64,000 nucleotides of DNA, from positions 35,693,318 to 35,757,317 of the forward strand of contig OY747716.1 of assembly GCA_963556495.2 (NCBI GenBank), read 5' to 3'. This DNA is from Valencia hispanica. Taxonomy: Eukaryota > Chordata > Actinopteri > Cyprinodontiformes > Valenciidae. A program made the position numbers and the translations under genes. How positions within the stretch are numbered: the stretch's first letter is position 1; every line of letters starts with the position of its first letter. Of the stretch, positions 46,536 through 57,185 are shown piece after piece. The notes under the pieces were generated by a model. That model saw only the letters and a list, made by a program, of their open reading frames with translations, did not search any database and was not told the DNA's origin.

Positions 46536-48374
46536 TTTGCACAGGGCGACATACATTTGTAATGACAAATTAAAACCTTACCCTTTGTGCAACAATTTGA
46601 GAACCAACTGACTTTAAACCTTTAAACCTAACATGTCATTTGTTTTATAAAGAAAATACATCATTTTTGCACAACATGATACAAAGCAATTTAATTTCTT
46701 TGATTTTATGTTGATGATGCTTTTTTAAGAAAGCAAATGTGAAAAAGATGTTAGATAAAGCAATCTATTTTAACTTGAGTTTAATTTTATAAAACATTTT
46801 TTGACAAATTATGTCATAATTTTGTGAAAGTTAGCCTTTTTGTCATCGATGTATCAGTTAATACTGAGAAAAAAATATATATATATTCTGCTTTTGTCAT
46901 TCCCAAACAACAGATACATATTCACAAAAAGTCCCTTTTTTTTAGTGTTGTGAATTTTGTGACTTTTACTTCAGTCACATTAAATTATTTTAAGGCGAAC
47001 ACTGTGGGCGGATGCATCATAGGTAGGTAAAAACCTAGCCCTCATATTCTGAGCAGGAAGTTTGACAGTGTGATCCTAGCAGTCGTTCAGCATGACGGAG
47101 TAAAAGGCACGTGAGCCCACGCGGACCCCGGATACAGGTGAGTTAGTAATCCCTGACATAAATCCTGGCCCCGTGACGCACAGCAGGGTATTTTAAGCAT
47201 CTGTTCACTCGGCCCTGCATTGTCAAATGCTGCTTTTTTATGCCTGCTGTGGTGCATGAATGGTTTTAGCAAGAGGGAATATTTTACTACAAATACTTGA
47301 TGACACACTGTGGTTGCAGGGTAGTGTTTTTTATGTAATTAAAACTAAAATAGGAGAGGTTAATGATAGCACATACCCCTGAAAGAGTGTCAGGTCTGCT
47401 GGGAGGTGAGGAAAAATCTCTCAGTTGATGGAAATGGAGAAAATACAAATGTTGAATAATTTTACATCTGACATCATCATTTCCTGGTTTTGTCTTGTTT
47501 CCTATAGTGTTGCAGAAATCAGATGTAGGCCATAAAAATATGGACAGGCAGAGAATTGTTGTATAGAGTATTGTTCAGATTTCAATCGTCGCTGATAACC
47601 ATTTTCAGCTTCCTGAAGCCCCTGTTTTCTCTCCCCTCACTGTATGAAAATCTGAGCAACACTCCAAGACACAAACCTTCTGCAAGTTCTGGAAACCTTT
47701 ATGATTAATGTTAAACATACAAAATACACTATTCTCCACAAATATTGGCATCTCTGGTAAGGATGTGAACAAAAAAATTAAAAGCATTAGTTGGTTTGGA
47801 GACACCCAAGATGCCAGTCTAAGCTAACAATTAGATTAGGAGATTTACCATCGTACTCACAATGGTTACAGCTGTTTAAAACTTTTTAGTTGTTGCTCTG
47901 ATTCTATTTATGTAAACATTTAGATCTGGGGGTTGTTTCTTGAGCCATTTCCCAACATTTAATAAACTTACTTAAATGCGATGATTCCTTATCTTTCCCA
48001 TTTTGAAGAGAAACGGGCCAATGTATAATTTTATACCTCAGGGAAAAACAGGAAGTCATGGAAATAATAATAAAAAAAGATCTGCACACTCCAATGTACT
48101 TAAAAAAACAGTATACATTCAAAAAATGATTCAATTATTTGTATTTTATAGGATGTTTGTGGGGTACCATTAATTTGACTCTGCTATTTTTTAAACAACA
48201 TTTTGGCAATGTGAAACACTTTTGCTAATTGAAAAGATGTAATAAAATTACATTTGGGATTTGAAAGGGAAAAAAAAGTTAGTACATATTGAACGTCAAA
48301 TCTATTTAGGGACTTTTACACTTTAGTATAATTCACCTTGCTATACTGGGGGCCCCAAGATGTGCACTCACATA
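46536..48374. other. Intergenic, nothing recognised
   Basis: AT-rich. A CACGTG E-box lies near 47108. No gene recognised. Confidence 0.5.
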
Positions 48375-48480
48375 TATGTTGGTGCATTTCAATAAAATAT
48401 CCTCAAATTTTATTTCAGTAAGTCAACTCAAAAACTGAAACTAATTTGTGAATTTATTACAGACAGAGAGAACGATTTAA
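48375..48480. mobile_element. DNA transposon end fragment
   Basis: TTGGTGCATTTCAATAAAAT and TCAGTAAGTCAACTCAAAAA followed by CTGAAACT are the end region of a common fish DNA element. A decayed relative is at 63170-63250. Confidence 0.45.
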
Positions 48481-50599
48481 AAACACATATTATTTAAGTT
48501 GTTTGAAAAACTTTTATTAGTTTTTTTAGTTGTAAACCAAATCATTCAAAATTTATAGAAATATATCCCTCTGTGTGTGAACTGTTTGAATTGTTAGTGG
48601 GCCCCCTCATGGAATTGGATCATATTCTGTATTTCAAGGTTTCCAAAAGCTGGTTTTTGGGACTTCTCTGTGGGTTGTAACAAAAACTCAAACGGTCTTC
48701 ACTTTAACTGTAACAACAGATTAAGGATGATTTATTTAAGCATGTTTGTATAATTATAATAATCTTATTTTAATTGTTTATTTGTATAACTTAGCAGGTT
48801 TCCCCTGCTGATATTTTAAAACGTTAGTTCATTCTGCCTATAAACGCACCACAAAATATATATATATATTGTTAACAGAGTTTAATTTGGAATATAGGTC
48901 AAACATTCAAAAAAAAGTGGATAAACAAAATTTAAGAAAGAAAAAGTTCCGGTCCAGGCACAACTTGGTTGTAACCAAACAAAAGCAGTCTGGAGCCATA
49001 CTGTAGGTAAGGTGATGAACTTGTAAATTAATTATTTAATTCAGACAGAAATAATTCTGTTTTTCAAGTCCAAAATACAACAGAAGAAGATTAAAGACAG
49101 TAGATTGATCGTAGGAACTCAACAAACTTGTCTTCTTGGGTCTTTTTCTTTGTCATTCTGCCCATGCATGCACCACAAGAGCAGCTGAGAGCCATAGTTA
49201 AGCTCTTCTGTAAACATACTTTTTTTTTCATGCTATAAAAACATTTAAAGAAAGATTTTGAATAGAAGCTTCAACAAAGTATAGGAGCACAAACATTAGA
49301 AGGAAAAATGCTTTAACAGCAAATTCATGGTAACCACATAAATGTATAAGCATCAATGCTGGTGGTGGGGTAATAAAAATTAACTAATTCAATTCTTTAC
49401 ATTTACGATAAATTGGAAAATGTGTCAGAATCTGTATTACAGTCCCAAATTTTTAAGGCTCAATGTATTTTTTTACCATATAAATCACAATATAACTATG
49501 CAATGCAAATTACAATTTGAAAAACAAGAAAAGTAGGCTAAGGACGCTGGACTGATTCAAGAATCTCAGGAAGCTCGAGTCCATGGGTACTTTTTTACCC
49601 TGTGCAGAATTCCCTTTCATGCTTACAATAGACACCGTTTCCATGAAAAATGGATGGGCACAGTAACCTGTTTTTGAACCCAGGACATTAAGAACGCTGA
49701 TCTTTAAGAGCCCTCAGAGACAAGTCAAACAGTGGGTGACTCAGATCTACCACATCCTTTTGTTGTCAGGTTCAGGGAAAGTCAAGGCCAGCTCAATAAG
49801 TCTTTATCTTGGCTTTGGTATGTGTGTATTTAAGTGTGTGTAAGTCAGCCAACATATATAAACTATTGAGAAGGGGGCTAAAAAAACGGACTACATGGTT
49901 GTTCCTGTGCACGACCAATTCGTTGGTAGGTGTGTGTATGGTCGCTGTGAATGTTCTGCTGAGCAACGCCTGGAAACTTCATCCGAGTGTCGGTCGGTCA
50001 GGATGCCAGTCTCTCACACACGGAGGCTGCTTGTCTCGACCCCTCCACTCAGCTCTGTCGCTCGGTGACTGACCCTTAATCAGAGGAAGGTTGTCTGATG
50101 ACGGATAAATCACTCTGCACCCAGGGCTGCTATCTGGGTCGCGTGTAGTCAACTTGTTCCGTCAGAGGGCTGGCCCTCGGCCACTGGCCTTCCAGGGCTA
50201 ACAGTGGGATGGTATTGAGTTATTTGATGAGGAGGACCCTGCCTGCCATCGTCCCCTGGAGAATAATAATCCACATTCTCTGCATGTTAATGTTTCTGTC
50301 GAGAGGCTCGGCTGCTGATAGTCACTGAACACTGAGGAGACACTGACAACCTACATATTCTGCTGTCTACTCAATTCTTCTGTCCATATTGTTTTAGAAA
50401 TCTGATGTTAATTAGATGTTGATTTTTCAAGTAAAATCATGGTTTCAAATAAGAATGTTTTTGGTTTTTAAATTGTTTATTCAGATATTAAAACATCAAC
50501 TAAATATTTTTTATCGAATCAGCTCACTATCTTTCATGATTTTAGTGCTTTATATAAAAGAAACAACATGTATCTAATCCTGGATTAAAACACAAAGTG
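48481..50599. other. Intergenic, with a high-complexity block at 50090-50350
   Basis: Mostly AT-rich. 50090-50350 is GC-richer, repeat-free and contains GGCTGGCCCTCGGCCACTGG and an AATAATAATCCACATT segment, so it might be conserved non-coding DNA. The 87-codon frame 49809-50072 has no recognised domain. Confidence 0.4.
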
Positions 50600-51640
50600 T
50601 TGTGAAAAACTATTTGCCCCCTTAGAGATTTCTTGTCTTTGATTGTTTGATTTTTGTCACAAAAAATGTGTCAGATCATCGAAAACAAACAAAGTAACTG
50701 AATGATACAAAAAGCACTTTTTTAAAAAAAGGGGAAACTATTTCCAAACCTACCTAGTCCTATGATAAGAAGTAATTACCCCCCTAACCTGGGTGGAAAC
50801 AACTGCTATCAACAATTCGTCAATTCTGTGGTCGAACTCTAGCTCACTCTGCTTTGCATGAATGTTTTAATTCAGGCACCTTTGGGGGTTGTTGAGCAGG
50901 AGTGGCCTGTTCATGGTCGTGCCACAACAACTAAGTTGGATTGAAGACGAGACTTTGATTCGGCCACTCCAAAACCTTTTATCCATTTAGTTGGTTTTTT
51001 AACCTTTCCAAGGTGGACTTGCTAGTGTGCTTTGTGTCATTCTGCTATTGCATACTCCACTTCACAAGCTCATGACCAGACAATCTTCTTCATGATGTTG
51101 GTTCTAACATTTTCTGCAAGTCCTCAAGATGTTGTTTTAGCAAATTTAAGGCAGGTAATTTGGGTATTTCTTTTGGTCAAGAACGCGTTTGGTCTTGGGA
51201 TCCTTACATGGTTGCCATTTTTGTCCAGTCTTACTGTTGAATCATGAACACTGACCTTAAAGGAATTTAATTAGGCCTGCAGTTCTTTTCATGTTGTCCT
51301 GGATGAGTTTTTGATGCCCTTTAGAGTAATTTTGATATGCCAGCCACTCCTGGGAAGGTTTCCCACTGTTCCTTGTTTTCTCCATTTGTGGACTCTCACT
51401 CATGTTAAGTGGAGTCCCAAACCCTTAAAAATGACTTTGTTACCATTTTTAGACTCGAGTGTTCCTGAATTTCTGTAGATCAGAGCATGATGTGTAGGAT
51501 TTTGACATATTTTACCCTACTTTGTGTTGTCAGACAGGTTCTATTTAAGAGCTTTCTTGATTATTCGTATCAGGGAGAAATCAGGCTTCCGTTAAGTACA
51601 AAACTTGAGCACAGTTGGACAATACTCGTATAGGCTTAAA
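50600..51640 (-). mobile_element. Tc1-like transposon remnant
   Basis: Same family as 18440-20655, inverted. It opens with TTGTGAAAAACTATTTGCCC; internal landmarks are GGTCTTGGGATCCTTACATG, GCCACTCCTGGGAAGG, and TCCTGAATTTCTGTAGATC near the antisense start. About 1 kb, heavily mutated. Confidence 0.75.
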
Positions 51641-52399
51641 TTTCAGTTAAACGTTTACGCTGTACTTCCATTATTAATAATATGGACCTCTTCAAAATAA
51701 ATACTTTCAATCTTCTTTGTTTGTACTGTTTTAATATCTTTATTTACCAGTAATAGAAGACTTGATCTTTTAAGTCTTGGAATATAGTTAATAGGTAAAA
51801 TCACCAATTGAGAATATTGAAATCTCCTTACCTTTTAGACACCAGGTGAGTCAATATCACCATAAGGTACCTTTGAGGCTTCCCCATTGCCCCACCAAAA
51901 AGTTCTGATTTTCCATCAAACTTCACATTTACTGTATTAAGCAGATGTCAAACTGTTACAAATGCATGTTGGTCAAGCTCCCACACTTTTTATAGATTAA
52001 CTGCAAGCAAACAAAGTACATGCAGACGGCGGAAAATGTCCACCCTGTCAGGGACACATTCAAAGTAGCGCAAGTACATTGTAGTTACATAGTGATTATA
52101 ACATTTGCATTTTTTGAAAGCTTTTAAGTCCCTTTTTAACAATATGTTTCAGTTATTGTGAGAAGTGTTTGGATAATAGTTTAATTTTCGCAAACTTTTT
52201 GTCTTTCCACAATATCTGTGAGAGTTACACTATTTGGCCTACAGTTGTTTATAAAAGAATCACACAAAAGGTTCTTCTAACTTGTGAAAGTATTTTATTT
52301 GTTTTCATCAAACATGAAAATGACAGGGTGGACAAAGAAATAACAGGGTGGACCTTAGACATGACAGGGTGGACACGTAGAGAAACATTACTGAACAGT

Positions 52400-53457
52400 T
52401 CATAAATGAAGATGGAGTTCCCAATGGAACTTGTTTATGCCATTGCAGTGCATACACTTAACTTTCACACTGTGCCCTTCTACATCCATGATGATACCCG
52501 GGTTAGTGCTGTCATGAGATTAAAAAACTTTGAGATTAATTAATTATGATCTGTAATTAATTTATCTAATTAATCTCTTTTTTAATCCCACCTAATAATT
52601 GCTGAGAAAAGCCCTAATTTTGAGGTATTTTCTTTTAAATTCATTACATTATTGTGGTAGAACACAAGTTTGATACATGTAATTTAAAAAACTGGCTTTA
52701 TGAAGTCATTTATTGTATCTAACAGACTTGAACAGATGCAGTCCCAGCCATTTACATTCTGCTGTTTTTGTGACTATAGTCCCAAGGGGCGTCTGTACCT
52801 ACTGCTTTGAGCTGCGTGATTCATTAGCGTCGTGGTCGCAGTGGTAAATATCTTCTCTGAGTCCAACTTTGTTAAGGGTTAAAGCATGTAATATGCGAAT
52901 CATCGGTGCAGACTGGGTGGAGCTGCTGTGAGCTCTGAGACAGGGGAGCGCCCCGCTGCTCGTGAGAAGAGTAACAACGTTACAAGCTTCACCCAAAAGT
53001 TTCTAATAACCCCATAAAAAGTTGCTAGATTTGCCGCTAGTGGGTTTATATTTTGTATTTTTTAGAAAGAATTGCTAGAGGCGTCTAAAAACTTGCCAAA
53101 TATAGCAAAGTTGGCAACATTGTCGGCAACTCACCGTTCCTCCTCCCACCACGACGGAAGCCAGTCATCTTCTAATAAATTTACAGCCAACCGATGTCTA
53201 CTTTAGGGTGTGGTTAACCCCGAACAACTCAGGCACAAGAAGCCCAATGCATAAAACGGGTTTTATTTAAAGGGAACTCACATGCAGAAACTTTAAAATT
53301 AAAGATTAAAAATCAGATTAACGCGATTGAAAAATATAGCGCGCTAAATATGGCTGTAATTAATTGATCGCAATTAACGCGATAATTTGACACCCCTATG
53401 CTTCATTGTCATCATTAACGATACACCACTCTCCAATGTGCTTCACTTCAATCATCA
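52400..53457 (-). pseudogene. Unassigned element gene, C-terminal domain split by an insertion
   Basis: MMIEVKHIGEWCIVNDDNEA (53398-53457) is continued, after a 0.9-kb insertion, by PGIIMDVEGHSVKVKCMH and a short tail ending at TGA (plus-strand 52400-52402). Joined in thought, the two parts make a compact G-W..YPG-I-I..V-V-x-C-M-H domain of SH3/Tudor-like look. The product is unknown. Confidence 0.6.
52503..53397. mobile_element. Element inserted in the coding exon of the 51841-55092 element
   Basis: Ends GTGCTGTCATGAGATTA and (inverted) GGGGTGTCAAATTATCGCG are related, and AATTAATT-rich subterminal tracts occur on both sides. These resemble the fish hAT-type ends with TGTCAAA...ATTAAT. Any target duplication is at most 1-3 bases and unclear. 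Interior frames (52799-52996, -) show no catalytic domain. Confidence 0.6.
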
Positions 53458-53670
53458 TGGGTTATCTGGTGTCTTTCCACTTGCTGCAAACTCATCAGGT
53501 GAAATGGGGTCAGCTAGAGTGACCTCTTGAAGGTTAAAGCAGGGGCAGTCCAAAATACCTTCCTCCCTTTTACACAGACATGAAATGTCTCGGTATTTCA
53601 TTTGGCCGCGTGTCAGGCTGATAGCTTGATGGATTTTCATGGTGCCTTTTACAGCAGCTATTGCAGGTAC
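53455..53670 (-). pseudogene. Unassigned element gene, Cys-rich exon
   Basis: Begins right after the acceptor with VPAIAAVKGTMKIHQAIS and contains the cysteine-rich block ISCLCKREEGILDCPCF, then DPISPDEF. The frame is lost by one base at GKTPDNP/MMIEVKHIGEWC (near 53455). GTMKxHQ plus C-x-C...C-x-C-F recalls uncharacterised fish proteins I believe to be transposon-linked; that memory is unverified. Confidence 0.55.
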
Positions 53671-53861
53671 CTATAGAGAGGGGGTGGGGAATTCAAAATT
53701 AATACATGTTACTTAACGGGATAGTTCAACATTCTACTGAATGTTTTATTATATACTGAAACATCAATATAAAATATAACTGGAGATGAACATCTGTAGA
53801 TTAACTAAAACTTCTGAGAAGGGGACATTGTCCTGTAAATGGAGCAGAAGGCCTATGGGGC

Positions 53862-54030
53862 AGAGATGGAATTGTGGCTTCAACAAGTCATCTCCATGCT
53901 GTGTATTTGTTCTGTTCAGCAACTAAACTGGGTTCATTCACTCTGCTGATTGGAATCACCTGGTTTAGTTGCTGAGAATGACGAATACACCGCTTGTTGA
54001 TGACTTGTTTAAGCCACAATTCCATCTCTA
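53862..54030. repeat. Fold-back MITE (two 70-base arms) in the intron of the unassigned element gene
   Basis: AGAGATGGAATTGTGGCTT at 53862 is mirrored by AAGCCACAATTCCATCTCT ending at 54029. The two arms pair at roughly 82% around a loop of about 25 bases. No coding. Confidence 0.8.
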
Positions 54031-54068
54031 CTATTGGGATGCATCGGATAACAAACTATAGTTTTTAC

Positions 54069-54186
54069 CTTATTCTTTGATTCAATATCCTCCTCCGGGA
54101 TGAAGAACAGCTTGACAGATTTTCAGCTTATCATACAAGGTCTGGGCATCAGGAATGATATCACCAATAAGTCCCCTCTTACTATC
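54069..54186 (-). pseudogene. Unassigned element gene, upstream exon remnant
   Basis: Minus-strand reading gives GLIGDIIPDAQTLYDKLK and, after a one-base shift, SVKLFFIPEEDIESKNK, ending at a donor AAG|GTAAAA (exon edge 54069). The next exon starts after a CTATAG acceptor at 53670. Further 5' exons are uncertain; a possible 66-base exon lies near 54560-54625. Product unknown. Confidence 0.5.
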
Positions 54187-55092
54187 CACTGACTATAACA
54201 TGTACTGTTATAAAATCCATATAGTAGCTGTTTTAATATATGTAACATTATCAGAATATGGCCTAAACTATGCATATGTTGTTCCTTTCATTAACCATGT
54301 CCACCCTGTCGTGGGAGGCTTGCTGACAGGGTGGACATTTTTGGCTAATGTTAGCATTTAATGAGCACATGGTGGACCTTAAGTTAGCAATATGATTCAG
54401 TTAGCAAGCTAACTGTACACTGTTTAACAGATATATTTCAAATTTATGATGGTTTATATATTAATTGATATTTCACTACGAAAGAGTGGACATGTTTAGC
54501 TTGACAACACCCAACTGCATACATATTTTGATGAAAAATAGGAATTATAAGTGTAAATACTTACTTTGCAACTATCCACCTTATCAGCTTCAATGGGAGA
54601 AAGATAAAATAGTGGTAGTGATGTCACTGAAAATATCAGAGGGTTTCTTAAAGGGCCGGTTATCCCATAATGACAGGGTGGACAGTGATTTCACGGACAC
54701 GCACAAAATGTTTAATATGATTATGAAAATAGAACAAATATGATCAAAAGGACTTGTTTTATTAAATTTATTTTATACAAGTTGTTGTGGAATATAAAAT
54801 CATGTAAAAAGAATTATGATTTAATATTATTTAACCTCTTATTTCACACACTATAGTTAACCGAGCAGTGTGTGGGACATGCGAAAATCATGTACATCCA
54901 GTTAAAAAAATGTTTATAAAATGAAAAAAACATATTATAAGAGACTTATCATTGTGCTAATATGTGTGTTAATATTTGGCCATTTAAAATAAGACCCCAG
55001 ACTTTCATCATTCTGCTACATTTTTGTGATAATTGAGTGACTCTGATGAGGACACCAAAAGCCACTTTATGGTGATATTGACTCAGGTGCCT

Positions 55093-55518
55093 GCTACCTT
55101 ATTGCAGCTGTTCCAAACCAAAATAAATGGTAAATCTTCCCGTAAAAAAAAGGATTTCTTATTTTAAGTTTTAAAAAAAGCTCCCACACAGCGCAGGTAT
55201 GATCATCTGTGTTCCTAGTGTCGACTTTCTTGCACTTCTTCCGTTGTTTGTCTGCATCAGCACACTGAATTTGACTCAAAGAGTCATTAAATGTCCTCTG
55301 CAGAGTCATGCGGGAGAATAATTTCAAACATCTGAACCACGTGTGCTGCAGCAGGAAAACAAAAACACAGAACAGTAGGACTGATAATCTGGGTTGGGGG
55401 CCTCTGTGCTACTCTACAAATGATAAAGGAATCATAAACATGCAGAAGATATAAACGTAAAAAATTACAAGCGATAAAAGTTTGGTATTTCCCTGCTGCC
55501 ATACAGCTCAGATAAATG
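55093..55518. other. Intergenic, nothing recognised
   Basis: No gene or repeat family recognised. Confidence 0.45.
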
Positions 55519-56339
55519 CAGAGCCGGCCCAAGGCACAAAGCGAACTAAGCTGTTGCTTAAGGCTACCAAACCATCACCATTAACCTTCCATAAATCCTT
55601 GAATTTTTACACAGCCAATAAATCTAACATGTTTATATTTGTCTATTTAGAAAGAGAATATTATTAAAAGTACGTAGCCTGTACTTGTGCAGTGCTTTGT
55701 TTAGTCCTGAGTGTGTTTTACACTACATTCAGTCATTCATTCACACACTGGTGATGGTAAGCAACATTGTACCCACAGTTGACACTGAAAGAAGCAAGGC
55801 TGCTTTACACCGGTGGCACAGTGCCCCCCAACCACCACCAGCAGGGTGGGTGATGTTATCTTACTCAAGGACACAACAACTGAGACGGATGGAGCGGGGG
55901 TTCAAAACAGCAACCCTCCAGTTACAGGACAAACTCTTAACTCCTGAGCCACGGCCACCCATATCATTGCATTTGATTTGATGGTTTAAAGCATAGAGTT
56001 GTTAAAATATTTTTAATATTTTACATTTAAATGTAAGATTTTAAAGAATTGGCAGGTTTACTTTGTAAATAGTGCAAATAATAATATTCACTGTTCAATT
56101 GTTGTGTAAATAAAGTTACAATCTTATTAGATTAATCTTTACTGTCTTTGAGCTCAATTTCTTATCAGTAAATAATAACAGATTATCTGTGATTGGTTGC
56201 AAGCTCAGCCAACCAAGCTTGTGCCCCTCTCTACTACATCTTTAATGAAACACTGTTAGTGGTGGTAATGTTCTTAACAGTAAGAGGGACCCCCACATCA
56301 AATTCTTCTTCCGCCCCATACAACCTTGTGCCAGCCCTG
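55519..56339. mobile_element. hAT-like non-autonomous element containing a SINE
   Basis: Ends CAGAGCCGGCCCAAGG and (inverted) CAGGGCTGGCACAAGG match at 13 of 16 positions. The flanking 8-mers (GATAAATG / CTTTAAAG) do not match well, so a target duplication is not demonstrated. Length 821 bp. Confidence 0.6.
55686..55964 (-). mobile_element. tRNA-headed SINE
   Basis: Minus-strand head with box-A-like TGGCTCAGGAG and box-B-like GGTTGCTGTTTTGAACCC, then GTTGTGTCCTTGAGTAAG, a CTGGTGGTGGTTGGGGGGC stretch and a terminal TGACTGAATGTAGTGTAAAA, as in a common fish SINE. Confidence 0.7.
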
Positions 56340-56449
56340 CTTTAAAGGAATTGGTGAAGGAGTCTGTTACATTAAGGCCATGTACACACGTAGCCGGATT
56401 CTAATAATATCTTAATGTGAGCATTTTATCATAAACTACAGAGGATTAG

Positions 56450-56960
56450 GTCGAATGAAAACAAAAAATTCAGACTTTTTACTCAGAACTCTAACTTTAA
56501 TCTCAGAATTCTGACTTTCTCTTCAAAATTCTTACTTTTTTTCTCAGAATAGCAATTTTATTCTCAAAATTTTGTGACTTTAAAAAAAATTTAATTCTGT
56601 TTTTAATTTCAAAATAACAATTTTATTCTCAGAATTCTGACTCAAAAAAAATTGAATTCGGTTTTTAATTTCAGAATAGCAATTTTATTCTCAGAAATCA
56701 GATTTTTTTCTCAGAATTCTGTTTTTAATCTCAGAATTCAACATTTTTATTCAGAATTATGACTTTAATCTCAGAATTCTGCTTTTTTTCTCAGAATTCT
56801 TATTTCAATCTCAGAATTCTACATTTTTCTTCAGAATTCAGATAAGATAAGATAAGATAAGAAATACTTTAATAATCCCCGTGCGAAAATCTGAGAATTA
56901 AGACTTTAATCTCAAAATTATGACTTTTTTTCTCAGAATTCTGCTTTTAATCTTATAATT
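56450..56960. repeat. Minisatellite of TCTCAGAATTCTGACTTT-like units
   Basis: About twenty imperfect units of 20-24 bases, each with an EcoRI-type GAATTC and a poly-T stretch. Purine/pyrimidine strand bias is strong. It is interrupted at about 56841-56885 by a GATAA-repeat insertion. Confidence 0.9.
56841..56885 (-). mobile_element. Very short LINE/SINE 3' end with (GATAA)n tail
   Basis: GATAAGATAAGATAAGATAAG followed by AAATACTTTAATAATCCCC is the inverted 3' terminus typical of fish retroposons; only about 45 bases are present. (The repeat is written here in pieces: GATAA x4.). Confidence 0.55.
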
Positions 56961-57185
56961 ATTTTCTCCTCAGTGCCCCTAATTCTCTTCTGTAATAAAC
57001 TGTGAACCAAAAAATAGAAAGTCTTAGACAAGTTGCAAGATAGCTAGATGATTCTAGTTTAAAGTTCAAGTCACCAACAGCTACAGGAAGGCCATAATTA
57101 TTCATACCCCTGGTATTTGTAGATTTCTTTTTAACCAAGCAGTTTGCTTCTGTGAGCAAACTGCTCCTAAAAGATACAAGCCAAC

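Larger units (their letters stand above)
52038..54683. repeat. Seven interspersed 12-base GACAGGGTGGAC-type motifs
   Basis: Exact copies on + at 52322, 52363, 54325 and 54672; on - at 52038-52049 and 54299-54310; one variant (AACAGGGTGGAC) at 52342. All lie outside the recognised exons of the 51841-55092 element and cluster in its two flanking thirds. Confidence 0.9.
51841..55092 (-). mobile_element. 3.2-kb terminal-inverted-repeat element of unassigned family
   Basis: TGAGTCAATATCACCATAA at 51847-51865 is repeated exactly in inverted orientation at 55067-55085; flanking GGCACC/CACCAGG sequences also resemble each other. The non-coding parts hold seven GACAGGGTGGAC-type motifs in both orientations. 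On the minus strand lies a broken multi-exon gene (next entries). A separate 0.9-kb insertion and a fold-back MITE are nested inside. The target duplication is unresolved and I cannot name the superfamily. Confidence 0.75.

Noticed and set aside
56450..56960. CRISPR-like array
   Set aside because: Units are contiguous imperfect tandem repeats without spacers, in an animal genome.
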